NCBI RefSeq assembly: GCF_030553055.1
Contig: NZ_CP130713.1
Span: 4,526,001 to 4,590,000 of the forward strand
Origin: Streptomyces sp. XD-27
GTDB taxonomy: Bacteria > Actinomycetota > Actinomycetes > Streptomycetales > Streptomycetaceae
Length of the DNA stretch: 64,000 nt
Direction of reading: 5' to 3'
Shown here: in pieces, positions 27,404 to 37,830 of the stretch
Position numbering within the stretch: position 1 is the stretch's first letter
Layout of the letters: each line of letters begins with the position of its first letter
Notes under the pieces: model-generated
Told to the model about the DNA's origin: nothing
The model's database searches: none
The model's input: the letters and a program-made list of their open reading frames with translations, nothing else
Made by a program: the position numbers and the translations under genes

Positions 27404-28663
27404 ATGCCCACACCACATGGACCCCGCGGCGGAATGGCGTTCAGCGCGGACGAGCTGCGAGTGCTCAGACGCGCCCTCGCCATCGCCCTCCAGCCCCCCA
27501 CCGTTCCCGCGCTGCCCGGCCCCAGCCGGACCGAGGAGGTCCAGGAGTGCCTGCGCCTCGCCCGAGCCGTGGACGCGGCGGTCCGCGAGGGCGGGCGGAT
27601 GCGCGCCTTTCTCCTCGCCGACCTGGCCCGCTACCGCGCCGCCCTTCCCGGCGCCGCCCCCGGCTACGTCGATCATCTGCGGCGCGCGCTCGCGGCCGGA
27701 TACCAGCCGTTGCCCGAGGACCTCGCCGCGCTGCGGCGGCTGTGCACCGCCCCGTCCGGTGCCGTCGAGCGGGCGCGGCGCCGCGCGCTGCTGAGCCAGT
27801 GCGAGCGGGTCGCCGAGCGGCGGGTGCGGGCCGTACTCGCGGACCGCCTGCCGGGGGTGACGGTGCCGAGCCCGGCGGACCACTCCGATGGGGCGGCGCC
27901 GAGCCCGACCGGTCGTCCGGTGGGAGCGCCACCCGCGGTGACCGGCCCCCTCCCGGGCGGCGCCCCGCACCGCGCCCCCGGCGCTCCGGCCGCGCACCCC
28001 GCCTTCGGCACCTCCGGCCCGCACCCGGCCCCCGGGACCTCCGGCGCCCCGCACCGCGCCTCCAGTCCCGCCCCGGGCGGCGTCCCGCACCCCGCCCCCG
28101 GCGCCCCGGCCGCACGTCCGGCCCCCGGCCTCCCGCACTCGGTCCCCGGCGCCCCGCACCCGGCCGTCGGCGTCCCCGGCTCGCACCGCGCCCCCGGCGC
28201 CCCGGCCGCGCACCCCGCCTTCGGCGCCTCCGGCCCGCACCCGGCCCCCGGCGCCCCCGCCCACCGCCGTTCGGCCCCGGCGCCCCGCTCCCGGACCGTT
28301 CGCCCGCTCCGCCCCGCGCGCGGCCGACTGCTGGCGCTGCCCGGCGGGCTGGCCGCCGCGCGGGTGCAGGGCGCCACGGAGAAGCCGGAGGAGGCGCCGC
28401 GCAGCGACCCCAAGCCCGAGCCGCGCAAGAAGCCGGAGGCGCCCGAGCGCAAGCAGCCGCAGCGCGGGCAGCCCGACCGCAAGCAGCCCCCCGGCCCCGG
28501 GCGGCCCGGCCGGGGGGCGCCGAGCCCCGGCAGGCCGGTGCCGACCCCGGCGGAGGTCTTCCCGCCCAAGCGCCGCCCCGCTCCGCCCGCCGGGGCCTGC
28601 CTCCCCCGGGGTGGGGGCGGCCCGGCCGCGGACGGGGGTGGCCTGGCCGCCCGCACGGCCTGA
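27404..28663 (+). CDS. Hypothetical protein with Pro/Ala/Gly/His-rich repeats
   Basis: A 419-aa protein. Residues about 11-155 look globular and helical (MAFSADELRVLRRALAIALQ ... EEVQECLRLARAVDAAVREGGRMRAFLLADLARYR). Residues about 165-300 are tandem PHPAPGAPAAHPAFG-like repeats, followed by a basic Lys/Pro tail. ATG 27404 lies 5 bp after the large inverted repeat with no good ribosome-binding site; ATG 27434 (MAFSADEL) is an alternative at the start of the conserved-looking part. No membrane segment or enzymatic motif is visible. Function unknown. Confidence 0.75.
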   Translation: MPTPHGPRGGMAFSADELRVLRRALAIALQPPTVPALPGPSRTEEVQECLRLARAVDAAVREGGRMRAFLLADLARYRAALPGAAPGYVDHLRRALAAGYQPLPEDLAALRRLCTAPSGAVERARRRALLSQCERVAERRVRAVLADRLPGVTVPSPADHSDGAAPSPTGRPVGAPPAVTGPLPGGAPHRAPGAPAAHPAFGTSGPHPAPGTSGAPHRASSPAPGGVPHPAPGAPAARPAPGLPHSVPGAPHPAVGVPGSHRAPGAPAAHPAFGASGPHPAPGAPAHRRSAPAPRSRTVRPLRPARGRLLALPGGLAAARVQGATEKPEEAPRSDPKPEPRKKPEAPERKQPQRGQPDRKQPPGPGRPGRGAPSPGRPVPTPAEVFPPKRRPAPPAGACLPRGGGGPAADGGGLAARTA

Positions 28664-28993
28664 CCGGCGACCGGCCCGGGGCCTGTCCCGATGCCCGGCC
28701 CCGATGCCCGACCCCGGGACCTGTCCCGATGTCCGGCCCCGATGCCCGACCCCGGGACCCGTCCCGATGACCGGCCTCGGGACCCAGCCTCAGAACCCGT
28801 CCCGATGACCGGGCCCGGGACACCAGCCCCAGGGCCCGTCCCGATGCCCAGTCCCTGGGCCCGTACCGACGCTCCCCCCCGGGGGCATCCCGACGCTCCC
28901 CCCCCGGGCCCGTCCCGACGCCCGGGGTCGGAGTCGGCCCCGTACGGGCGCCCCGTAATCTGGAAAGCCTCACGCAGAAGGAGGCCGCAGGCC
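28664..28993 (+). repeat. Intergenic tandem-repeat spacer
   Basis: A 330-bp gap built largely from degenerate copies of a unit around CCGTCCCGATG and CCCGACCCCGGGACC, spaced some 25-40 bp apart from about 28680 to 28925. No gene is supported here. Only the ribosome-binding site of the next gene (AAGGAGG, 28978-28984) stands out at its end. Confidence 0.7.
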
Positions 28994-29173
28994 ATGGATT
29001 ACGTCTCCGCGCTGGTCCCGCCGATCGTGATGGCGGTGGCCTTCACCGCGCTGATCGTGACGATCGTGAAGAGTCAGGGCGGCCCGAACAAGGCCAAGGA
29101 AGACGCCGCCGTGGACAGCGCGCTGGCCCGCGCCGAGGCGGCCCGGCAGTCGCAGGGCGCCGAACAGGCCTGA
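28994..29173 (+). CDS. Small single-pass membrane protein
   Basis: A 59-aa protein, MDYVSALVPPIVMAVAFTAL..., with one membrane helix (about residues 8-27) and an alanine/glutamate-rich cytoplasmic helix (AVDSALARAEAARQSQ). A strong ribosome-binding site, AAGGAGG, lies 9 nt upstream, and a strong hairpin follows the gene, so it appears to be its own unit. Function unknown. Confidence 0.85.
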   Translation: MDYVSALVPPIVMAVAFTALIVTIVKSQGGPNKAKEDAAVDSALARAEAARQSQGAEQA

Positions 29174-29288
29174 AGGGCCCCGGCCCCGGCCCGGCCCCAG
29201 CCACGACACCGGGCGCCGTCGGGCGCACGGAACAGCACGCGCGAAGCGCGTGAACGCACTTCAAGGGGCGCACACACAGGCGCACAAG

Positions 29289-29340
29289 CGGGCGTACGGG
29301 CCCGGCGATCCACACGCACGCCACCCCGTACGCCCGTTTC
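29289..29340 (+). terminator. Hairpin terminator between the small membrane protein and the BlaI-type gene
   Basis: CGGGCGTACGGG (29289-29300) pairs perfectly with CCCGTACGCCCG (29325-29336) and is followed by TTTC. The 24-nt loop is long but the 12-bp stem is strong. Confidence 0.6.
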
Positions 29341-29390
29341 GCCGCCGAAATTGAACGGGCATTTGCGACATCTGCCACTATTATTCTCTT

Positions 29391-29786
29391 GTGCCTCGGC
29401 CATTGGGAGACCTCGAAGACGCGGTCATGACGCGGGTGTGGAAGTGGAACCGCCCGGTCACGGTCCGAGAAGTGCTGGAAGATCTTCGGCAGGAACGGTC
29501 CATCGCCTACACGACCGTGATGACGGTAATGGACAACCTGCATCAGAAGGGCTGGCTGCGCCGGGAAGAGTCGGGCCGGGCCTATCGATATGAAGCGGTC
29601 TCCACTCGCGCCGCCTACTCCGCCGCACTCATGAACGAGGCGTGGTCCGCCAGTGACAACCCCGCGGCGGCGCTCGTCGCGTTCTTCGGGATGATGTCCG
29701 AGCAGCAACGGGAAGCTCTCCGGGATGCCATGCGCGTCGTACAACTCGACGAGCCCGGCGAGAGCCCCGGTGAACAGCGCCGCTGA
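29391..29786 (+). CDS. BlaI/MecI/CopY-type winged-helix repressor
   Basis: A 131-aa regulator: LGDLEDAVMTRVWKWNRPVTVREVLEDL, then SIAYTTVMTVMDNLHQKGWLRREESGRAYRY, the Penicillinase_R winged helix. The M56-type membrane protease sensor usually paired with BlaI is not adjacent, so this is an orphan copy. A TATTAT box (29379-29384) lies only six bases before GTG 29391, and no ribosome-binding site is visible, so the transcript is probably leaderless. Confidence 0.92.
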   Translation: MPRPLGDLEDAVMTRVWKWNRPVTVREVLEDLRQERSIAYTTVMTVMDNLHQKGWLRREESGRAYRYEAVSTRAAYSAALMNEAWSASDNPAAALVAFFGMMSEQQREALRDAMRVVQLDEPGESPGEQRR

Positions 29787-29808
29787 CCCCTGACGATAGC
29801 GTCCGGCT

Positions 29809-30327
29809 ATGTCCGCTGTATCAAAAGTCGTCACCGTCCGCCGAGCCCGGACCAGCGATGTCCGCGCGGTGCGCCGCCTCATCGACGCCTACGTCGTCGA
29901 TCGCATCCTCCTCGACAAAGCGACCGTGACGCTTTACGAGGACATCCAGGAGTTCTGGGTCGCCGAGCGGGACACCGATGGCGAGGTGATTGCCTGCGGT
30001 GCGCTGCATGTCATGTGGGAAGACCTGGCGGAGGTCCGCACTCTCGCCGTCGACCCCGCCGTCAAGGGCACTGGTGTAGGCCACGCGGTCCTGGACAAGC
30101 TCTTGCAGACGGCGCGCTGGCTCGGGGTCCGGCGCATTTTCTGCCTCACCTTCGAAGTCGACTTCTTCGCCAAGCACGGGTTCGTCGAGATCGGAGAGAC
30201 GCCGGTGGACGGTGATGTCTACAGCGAGCTGCTGCGTTCCTATGACGAGGGTGTCGCCGAGTTCCTCGGTCTCGAACGGGTGAAGCCGAACACCCTTGGC
30301 AACAGCCGGATGCTTCTGCAACTGTGA
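29809..30327 (+). CDS. Amino-acid N-acetyltransferase (GNAT, short ArgA-like)
   Basis: A 172-aa GNAT protein. The acetyl-CoA site reads EVRTLAVDPAVKGTGVGHAVLDKLL (V/I-x-x-x-G-x-G motif A), with IFCLTFEVDFFAKHGFVEIG downstream. It matches the stand-alone actinobacterial N-acetylglutamate synthase type, which makes the first arginine intermediate. Other GNAT substrates cannot be excluded. It starts 22 bp after the BlaI-type gene, so co-transcription is possible. Confidence 0.88.
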   Translation: MSAVSKVVTVRRARTSDVRAVRRLIDAYVVDRILLDKATVTLYEDIQEFWVAERDTDGEVIACGALHVMWEDLAEVRTLAVDPAVKGTGVGHAVLDKLLQTARWLGVRRIFCLTFEVDFFAKHGFVEIGETPVDGDVYSELLRSYDEGVAEFLGLERVKPNTLGNSRMLLQL

Positions 30328-30514
30328 TCGCGCGTCCTATGTCCGAATCGCTCCCTATCCCGGACCTCTGGAACAGAGGCTGCCCTCCCGGCTAACTCCT
30401 CACACTTCCCCCCGCGGCGGCCCCGAGGGCGTCCGCGGGGATGGGTCGAACCTTCCCGGGGGTTTGTGTTTTTCCGGGAAAAGCGGTTTCCTAATGCCCC
30501 GTACTGTATTTACT

Positions 30515-30550
30515 GGGGGGTGCCCTTGGAGAGCAGGTGTGCCTCCCCCC
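30515..30550 (+). promoter_or_regulatory. lsr2 leader with hairpin-forming G6/C6 runs
   Basis: A -10-like TACTGT (30502-30507) is followed by GGGGGG (30515-30520) and CCCCCC (30545-30550), which can pair across a 24-nt loop just ahead of the AAAGGAA ribosome-binding site of lsr2. Upstream, TTCCCGG and CCGGGAA flank a T-rich loop near 30455-30480, possibly terminating the preceding gene. No -35 is clear. Confidence 0.4.
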
Positions 30551-30573
30551 GGTTTTCTTGAAAGGAATCCCCC

Positions 30574-30909
30574 GTGGCCCAGAAGGTTCAGGTCCTTCTT
30601 GTCGACGACCTTGACGGCGGCGAGGCGGACGAGACGGTGACGTTCGCGCTGGACGGCAAGACCTACGAGATCGACCTCAACACCGCGAACGCCGACAAGC
30701 TCCGTGCGGCGCTGGAGCCCTTCACCAAGAGCGGCCGTCGCACCGGTGGCCGTGCCGCGACCGGCCGCAGCCGGGCGCGTGCCGGTGCGGGCAGCAGCCA
30801 GGACACCGCGAAGATCCGCGCCTGGGCGAAGGAGAACGGCTACGAGGTCAACGACCGCGGCCGTGTCCCCGCCACCGTGCGCGAGGCATACGAGAAGGCC
30901 AACGCCTGA
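30574..30909 (+). CDS. lsr2: Lsr2 nucleoid-associated silencer
   Basis: A 111-aa H-NS-like protein: N-terminal dimerisation domain (MAQKVQVLLVDDLDGGEADETV, FALDGKTYEIDL) and C-terminal DNA-binding domain with IRAWAKENGYEVNDRGRVPATV, containing the RGR AT-minor-groove hook. It silences AT-rich, often horizontally acquired DNA. GTG 30574 follows AAAGGAA at normal spacing. Its 3' end overlaps the converging gene ending at 30840 by 70 bp. Confidence 0.97.
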   Translation: MAQKVQVLLVDDLDGGEADETVTFALDGKTYEIDLNTANADKLRAALEPFTKSGRRTGGRAATGRSRARAGAGSSQDTAKIRAWAKENGYEVNDRGRVPATVREAYEKANA

Positions 30910-31433
30910 CGGCGCTGGGCACCCAGCAAACGGGCGCGGTGGCACTCGGTCGCCGCGACGCCCACCAGCCGTACGAGATCGGGGGCGCCCCCATCGCCCC
31001 CGACGCCTTCGCGCCGGCCCTGCCGGAAGCAGGTGGTCGGCAGCGCCGACTCCACGTCGCACCCCGGCTCGGGAGGCCGCACCCAGAAGGCGGCACTCTG
31101 TGAGCGGGGCCCCCACGTGCCCGGCGGGACGGGCGCGGCCATCCGGCCGCCCGATCCGAGAGCGGTCAGATCCAGCGGGATGCCGCCCCACTCCAGCCAG
31201 TCGAGCAGTCCCGGCAGCTCATCCGCGCTGCCCGCGGCCACCAGTAGCCGCATGCGGCGGCCCTCGACCGCGACCGGGCCGGTCCGCGGCACCCGGCGCA
31301 GCACCGCGCACCCCGCGTCGGCCGGCAGCTCCAGCACATCGAAGCGCACCCCCGTGAGCAGCTCGACGGGGGCGCTGCCGGTTGTGGGCCAGCCCAGCTC
31401 CCGCGCGTACCACCGCCGTACGGCATCAGTCAT
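30840..31433 (-). CDS. SCO3374-like conserved hypothetical protein
   Basis: A 197-aa protein, MTDAVRRWYARELGWPTTGSAPVELLTGVRFDVLELPADAG..., with AAFWVRPP and a C-terminal CHRARLLGAQRRQ. The N-terminal ARELGWPT...G segment resembles the beginning of the prim-pol N-terminal fold, suggesting descent from such proteins; the catalytic acids are not evident. The same gene sits between lsr2 and clpC in other streptomycetes. ATG 31433 is preferred to upstream in-frame starts. The last 23 codons run antisense into lsr2. Confidence 0.8.
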   Translation of the reverse strand: MTDAVRRWYARELGWPTTGSAPVELLTGVRFDVLELPADAGCAVLRRVPRTGPVAVEGRRMRLLVAAGSADELPGLLDWLEWGGIPLDLTALGSGGRMAAPVPPGTWGPRSQSAAFWVRPPEPGCDVESALPTTCFRQGRREGVGGDGGAPDLVRLVGVAATECHRARLLGAQRRQALAFSYASRTVAGTRPRSLTS

Positions 31434-31539
31434 GTCCGGAACAACTTCCGGCGCGGCCGCGAGGTTACGCTTCGTACGCGCAGAGATGCGCAGCGTGGTG
31501 ATAGTGGGGCGCCTGGGGGAGATGAGGGGGCGCAAGGTT

Positions 31540-31561
31540 GTTCGCTCGTAGCGGAGCGAAC
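31540..31561. promoter_or_regulatory. Possible ClgR box upstream of clpC
   Basis: Within the 451-bp gap between the SCO3374-like gene and clpC, GTTCGCT (31540-31546) and AGCGAAC (31555-31561) are inverted, and the inner CGCTCGTAGCG fits the CGCY-N3-RGCG core recalled for ClgR, the activator of clp genes in Streptomyces. Otherwise the gap contains no gene; the clpC ribosome-binding site is AGGAG at 31871-31875. Confidence 0.55.
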
Positions 31562-31884
31562 CGGTGCGCGCCGCATGGAGTGTCACTCCTTGCGGGTAAG
31601 ACAGTCCTAGTGGGCGGGGGTGACCCCGCGTGTCGGGTACTCGGCGTTCGCCATCGGCGTACTGATGGCGGGCGTAGATGCCTGGCCTGCGGGAACATCG
31701 TCTCGCACCATCGAGTTGGAGCAGTTGTCGGCTGTTCGGGCAGGAGATTCCCCGCGGAAGAGGGGGTGATCCGGACGGGTGTCGGCAGTTGGAATGAGCT
31801 GTCCCGTGTTGCGGGACTAGCATGCGGAAGGACAGGGAGGGGATCGTCCCCGATCTTTCTGACCGCTCTGAGGAGCGATTAACG

Positions 31885-34410
<2,526 letters not shown>

Positions 34411-34433
34411 GCGTCCGGATCGCGTGACGGGGG

Positions 34434-34469
34434 CGCCCCGGACCGTTCCTTCGGGAAGGGTCCGGGGCG
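34434..34469. terminator. Strong bidirectional terminator between clpC and the NACHT operon
   Basis: CGCCCCGGACC (34434-34444) pairs with GGTCCGGGGCG (34459-34469). Inside, after one G-G mismatch, TTCC and GGAA close a TTCG tetraloop. It lies 24 bp after the clpC stop and 10 bp beyond the restored end of the converging NACHT gene at 34479. Confidence 0.85.
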
Positions 34470-34597
34470 GCTTCGCATTTATGTCCGTCTGCGCACCCTG
34501 AGGCGGTCGCCGAAGAGTTCGGCGCCGATGACGTGCAGGGTGTCGTTGGCCCCCGTGTTGATCGTCAGCACGAGATTCGGCAGGTCCGCCAGCGGCG

Positions 34598-37477
34598 TCA
34601 CATCCAGCTCCTTATGCCCCTTTCCAGGAAGATGAGGGAGAGCTTGATGAGGGAGGGGAACGCCCGCCGCAGCTTGGTCACGTCGATTCCGTCCGACAGG
34701 CCCAGCAGGACAAGGTCGGAGACGCCCGGCAGGGTCTGATCCAGGTCGCGGAAGGCCTGCGGGCAGTTGAGCAGCCGCAGCTGGCGCAAGGCGGGTTGGT
34801 CGCGCAGGAAGGCGATGTCGGTGAGGTGGGGATTTCTGTGGAACGCCAGATGGCTGGGGGCGATCGCGGCGAGATGGCGGCGGAGCTCGGCCATCGGGAA
34901 CGGTCCCTGGACGACGAGGCGGCTCAGCGGACCGATATGCCGCAGCAGAGGCAGTTCCTCACGGCGGCAGACCGTCAGCGACAGAACATCCAGCCGCAGC
35001 CGCGCCAGCACTTCGGTCGCGTAGGGTTCCGCCGGGTAGTTCAGCCACCACTGCGCCAGGCATTGGCGCACCCGTTCGCTCTCGCTGTCGGCGAAACGCC
35101 GCGCGTACGGGATCGCCTCGCGGCCGCCCAGCCTGCCGATGAGCGTGGCCACCCGCCATGCCGCCGGTTCGTCCAGACCGCCCGGCCCGGGAAGGTGGGG
35201 CAGCAGGCCCGGCCCCAGGAACATCAGCCGGCCCAGTGACTCGGAGGACGGGGGCAGCATCGCGCGGATACGGTCGTCCACCGCCTGCCGCACGTCGTCG
35301 GCCAGCACCACCGTGTCCAGGGCGCAGCGCGCGGCGAGGATGTGCAGCTTCTCCCGCTTCTCGACTCTCGCCGGGACGGCATCGCCCTGCTCGATGAGGC
35401 CCTCGATCAGCTCCCCCAGTTCAGCGGGTCGGCAATGGCCGACGGCCATCAGGATGACGTCCTGCCACTGCTCGTCGCCCGCGTGCCGCAGCAGCTCCTT
35501 CAACCCTCCGCTCTCCACCAGGGCCTTGGCGGCCAGGTAGTCCTGAAAGGTGCGGTGGATGAACTGGACGCAGCCGTCGCCGCGTTCATGGAGCAGGCCG
35601 CTGCGGTTGAGCAGATGCGTCAGTACAGCGGCGGGGGCGCCCTGGTCCCGTACGCGCGGCATCAGCCGCATCGCCAGCGTCAGTTGGCCCTCTGCCTCGG
35701 CCCGGGACAGCTGGGCCTGCCCGCCCCGTACCAGCCATACCGCGATGGTCTGGAGCAGCTGCTGGTGCTCCTCCACGCCCATCCGTATGCCCTCGGGCGT
35801 GCAGATCCGGCGCTGGTTGTCCCGGTCGCCCAGCAGCATGGACAGCGTGGCCCGGTACAGCTCCCAGCGGGTCTCCGGCAGCAGGCCGCCCCGGCGGCGG
35901 TGCAGGGCGCAGATGACCGCGCAGAGCAGGGGCGTACCGGCGAGCGCTCGCAGTGCCGCGTTGCGGGAGAACTTCTGCTTGAGGTCCTCCTCCAGTTCCG
36001 CCAACTCCGACTGGTCGGCGGAACCCAGACGCGCGGCGCGGTGCCAGGCGGCGACGAACGCCTGGATGTCCTGCTCGCGCATGGACAGCAGCTTCAGTTC
36101 CTCGAACCGCTCCGAGCGCAGCCAGTCGGCGTCGACCGCCCCGGGCCGCACGGTGACCAGGCACCGGGTCTGCGGGTAGAGGGCGAGCAGCTCCGACAGC
36201 CAGGCGTGGGCCTCCGCGCGGTCCGAGGCGGGCACCTCGTCCAGCCCGTCCACCAGGAGAAACGCACGGCCGGAGACCAGTACGCGGCGGGCCCAGCCTT
36301 CGGGCGGGTCGTCGGCGAGGACGCCCGCCACGCTCGGCAGCCGCGCGGGCGCGGGGAAGCCGCCGCCCTGCGCGCGCAGAGCGCGCATGGGCACCACGAA
36401 CGGCACCAGGCCGTCCAGCGCGGCCAGCTCCGGGCCCAGCGTGCCGCAGGCGGTGTGCGCGGCCAGCCACCACACCAAGGTGGTCTTTCCGGCTCCCGCC
36501 TCGCCGCGCAGCAGAACCCGGGGCCGGTCGGCCAGGAGGTCATGGACGCGGCCAGGCTGGGTCTGGGGCCAGACCGGGCCTTCTCCGGGCTTCTGCCCGC
36601 GAGGCGGCGATTCGGCCTCAAGGGCGAGGTACGCGGTGTCCAGGTCCCACGTGGTGTCACTCGGGCTGAGTGCGTCGACCCCGAAGAGCCGGGTCTTGCC
36701 GTAGCGGGCGCGCAGCGCGCGGGCGTACTCCTCCTCGAAGAGGTGGTCGTGCGGGTGGACGTCGGTGACCTCCGACCACTGCGCCAGCAGTTGACCGACT
36801 CCCCCCGTGATCAGGTGGTGCGTGCGAGAGCCGACCCCTGGAGGTTTGGCGGAGGAGTACGGCCCGTCGCCGTCCAGCTGGTAGAAGACCGAGGCCACGG
36901 GGACGGCCTCCAGCCGCCGGTGCAGCCGCCCGCGCGGGACCTCCTTGACGATGCCGAGCAGCACCGGGCCCGCGAAGACCGGGGCGCCGGACAGCCCCTC
37001 GTACGCCGAGCCGCCGTCCTCCGGTTCCGCCACCGCTCCGCGCGCCGTCTCGAAGACCAGGATGTCGCGCAGCGCCCCGGCCAAAGGCAGCACGCTGCCC
37101 TCGTACTGGTCGTACTCGATGTGCCCCTGCGCGCCGTAGCGCTGAACGGCGGGAAAGCCGACGATCTCGCAGTGCGGCAGCGGAGCGTGGGTCGCGAGCC
37201 TGCCCAGGCGGATCCGGCCGAGCCGGGCCGTATCCGCCGCGCTGAGCAGGGGGTACGCGCTGTACAGCACCGCAGCGTCCAGCCGTTCGTCCAGCCAGGC
37301 GACCTTGCACGGCACATCGTCGGCGCGGGACGGATGGGCCACCGACACGGCGCGGCGGCCCGCCACCACATGGGCGCTGGTCATGGCGGTCCGCTCGGTG
37401 AGCAGGACACCGCTTCCCTGGCCGTCCGCCGTGAGGACGACGACGGCGCGGTCGGCGGGCCGGAGCGTGGCGCTCAC
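34598..37477 (-). CDS. Trypsin-like protease fused to NACHT NTPase and LRR-like region
   Basis: A 959-aa STAND protein. Residues about 1-200 are a chymotrypsin-fold protease with intact triad: His36 (TSAHVV), Asp67 (RLDAAVL), Ser163 (YEGLSGAPVF). A linker (LFGVDALSPSDTTWDLDTAYLALEAE) leads to a NACHT domain: Walker A GEAGAGKTT (325-333), Walker B LLVDGLDEVP (407-416), then the winged-helix/helical part with FIHRTFQDYLAAKA. A leucine-rich C-terminus follows. It is the third gene of the operon, starting inside the trypco2-like stop (GTGA). The C-terminus is cut: in another frame HKELDVTPLADLPNLVL continues to TAA 34479-34481. One extra G in the run at 34617-34620 would restore 999 residues. Confidence 0.9.
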   Translation of the reverse strand: MSATLRPADRAVVVLTADGQGSGVLLTERTAMTSAHVVAGRRAVSVAHPSRADDVPCKVAWLDERLDAAVLYSAYPLLSAADTARLGRIRLGRLATHAPLPHCEIVGFPAVQRYGAQGHIEYDQYEGSVLPLAGALRDILVFETARGAVAEPEDGGSAYEGLSGAPVFAGPVLLGIVKEVPRGRLHRRLEAVPVASVFYQLDGDGPYSSAKPPGVGSRTHHLITGGVGQLLAQWSEVTDVHPHDHLFEEEYARALRARYGKTRLFGVDALSPSDTTWDLDTAYLALEAESPPRGQKPGEGPVWPQTQPGRVHDLLADRPRVLLRGEAGAGKTTLVWWLAAHTACGTLGPELAALDGLVPFVVPMRALRAQGGGFPAPARLPSVAGVLADDPPEGWARRVLVSGRAFLLVDGLDEVPASDRAEAHAWLSELLALYPQTRCLVTVRPGAVDADWLRSERFEELKLLSMREQDIQAFVAAWHRAARLGSADQSELAELEEDLKQKFSRNAALRALAGTPLLCAVICALHRRRGGLLPETRWELYRATLSMLLGDRDNQRRICTPEGIRMGVEEHQQLLQTIAVWLVRGGQAQLSRAEAEGQLTLAMRLMPRVRDQGAPAAVLTHLLNRSGLLHERGDGCVQFIHRTFQDYLAAKALVESGGLKELLRHAGDEQWQDVILMAVGHCRPAELGELIEGLIEQGDAVPARVEKREKLHILAARCALDTVVLADDVRQAVDDRIRAMLPPSSESLGRLMFLGPGLLPHLPGPGGLDEPAAWRVATLIGRLGGREAIPYARRFADSESERVRQCLAQWWLNYPAEPYATEVLARLRLDVLSLTVCRREELPLLRHIGPLSRLVVQGPFPMAELRRHLAAIAPSHLAFHRNPHLTDIAFLRDQPALRQLRLLNCPQAFRDLDQTLPGVSDLVLLGLSDGIDVTKLRRAFPSLIKLSLIFLERGIRSWM

Positions 37478-37830
37478 GAGTCACCCGCCCCCGCGCCGCG
37501 ACCGAAGCGGTCCGTGCCGCCCTGCGTCGGGCTGCGGACGCGCCATGGGCTGCCGGTGCGGGCGTCCCTCGCCTTCAAGGTGAAGGAGACCTTGTGGGCC
37601 CGGGTCTCGGACCGCGTGTGGTCGGCGCCCGCGTCCACCACCCACGCCTTCACCCGGCCGCCGCCCTTGGTCTCCTTGCGGAGCTCGACCGTGAACTCCA
37701 TGCCGATGTCGCCCACTTCGAAGACCACATCCGCGCCCACCGCGCGGGCTGCCGCCTCCAGCAGCTCGTCGCGGACGGCCTGGACGGCGTCGGCGAGTTC
37801 GATGTGTTCGTCGTCGTGTCCGTTGCTCAC
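37474..37830 (-). CDS. Trypco2-like small protein (trypsin-co-occurring domain)
   Basis: A 118-aa protein starting at GTG 37830 (MSNGHDDEHIELADAVQAVR). The pattern ELADAVQAVRDELLEAA, FEVGDIGMEFTVELRKE, VKAWVVDAG and a THKV-like RAHKVSFTLKA matches the trypsin-co-occurring domain family, which is named for its association with proteases in conflict systems. It sits between the two NACHT genes with GTGA overlaps on both sides, so fixed stoichiometry is likely. A role as substrate, inhibitor or adaptor of the neighbouring protease is inference. Confidence 0.85.
   Translation of the reverse strand: MSNGHDDEHIELADAVQAVRDELLEAAARAVGADVVFEVGDIGMEFTVELRKETKGGGRVKAWVVDAGADHTRSETRAHKVSFTLKARDARTGSPWRVRSPTQGGTDRFGRGAGAGDS

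Noticed and set aside
34598..37477. Classical AVAST (Avs) or caspase/CHAT-effector system
   Set aside because: The effector is a trypsin-fold protease, the ATPase is NACHT with LRR-like rather than TPR repeats, and no Avs1-type accessory genes are present; NACHT/NLR-like is the better label.
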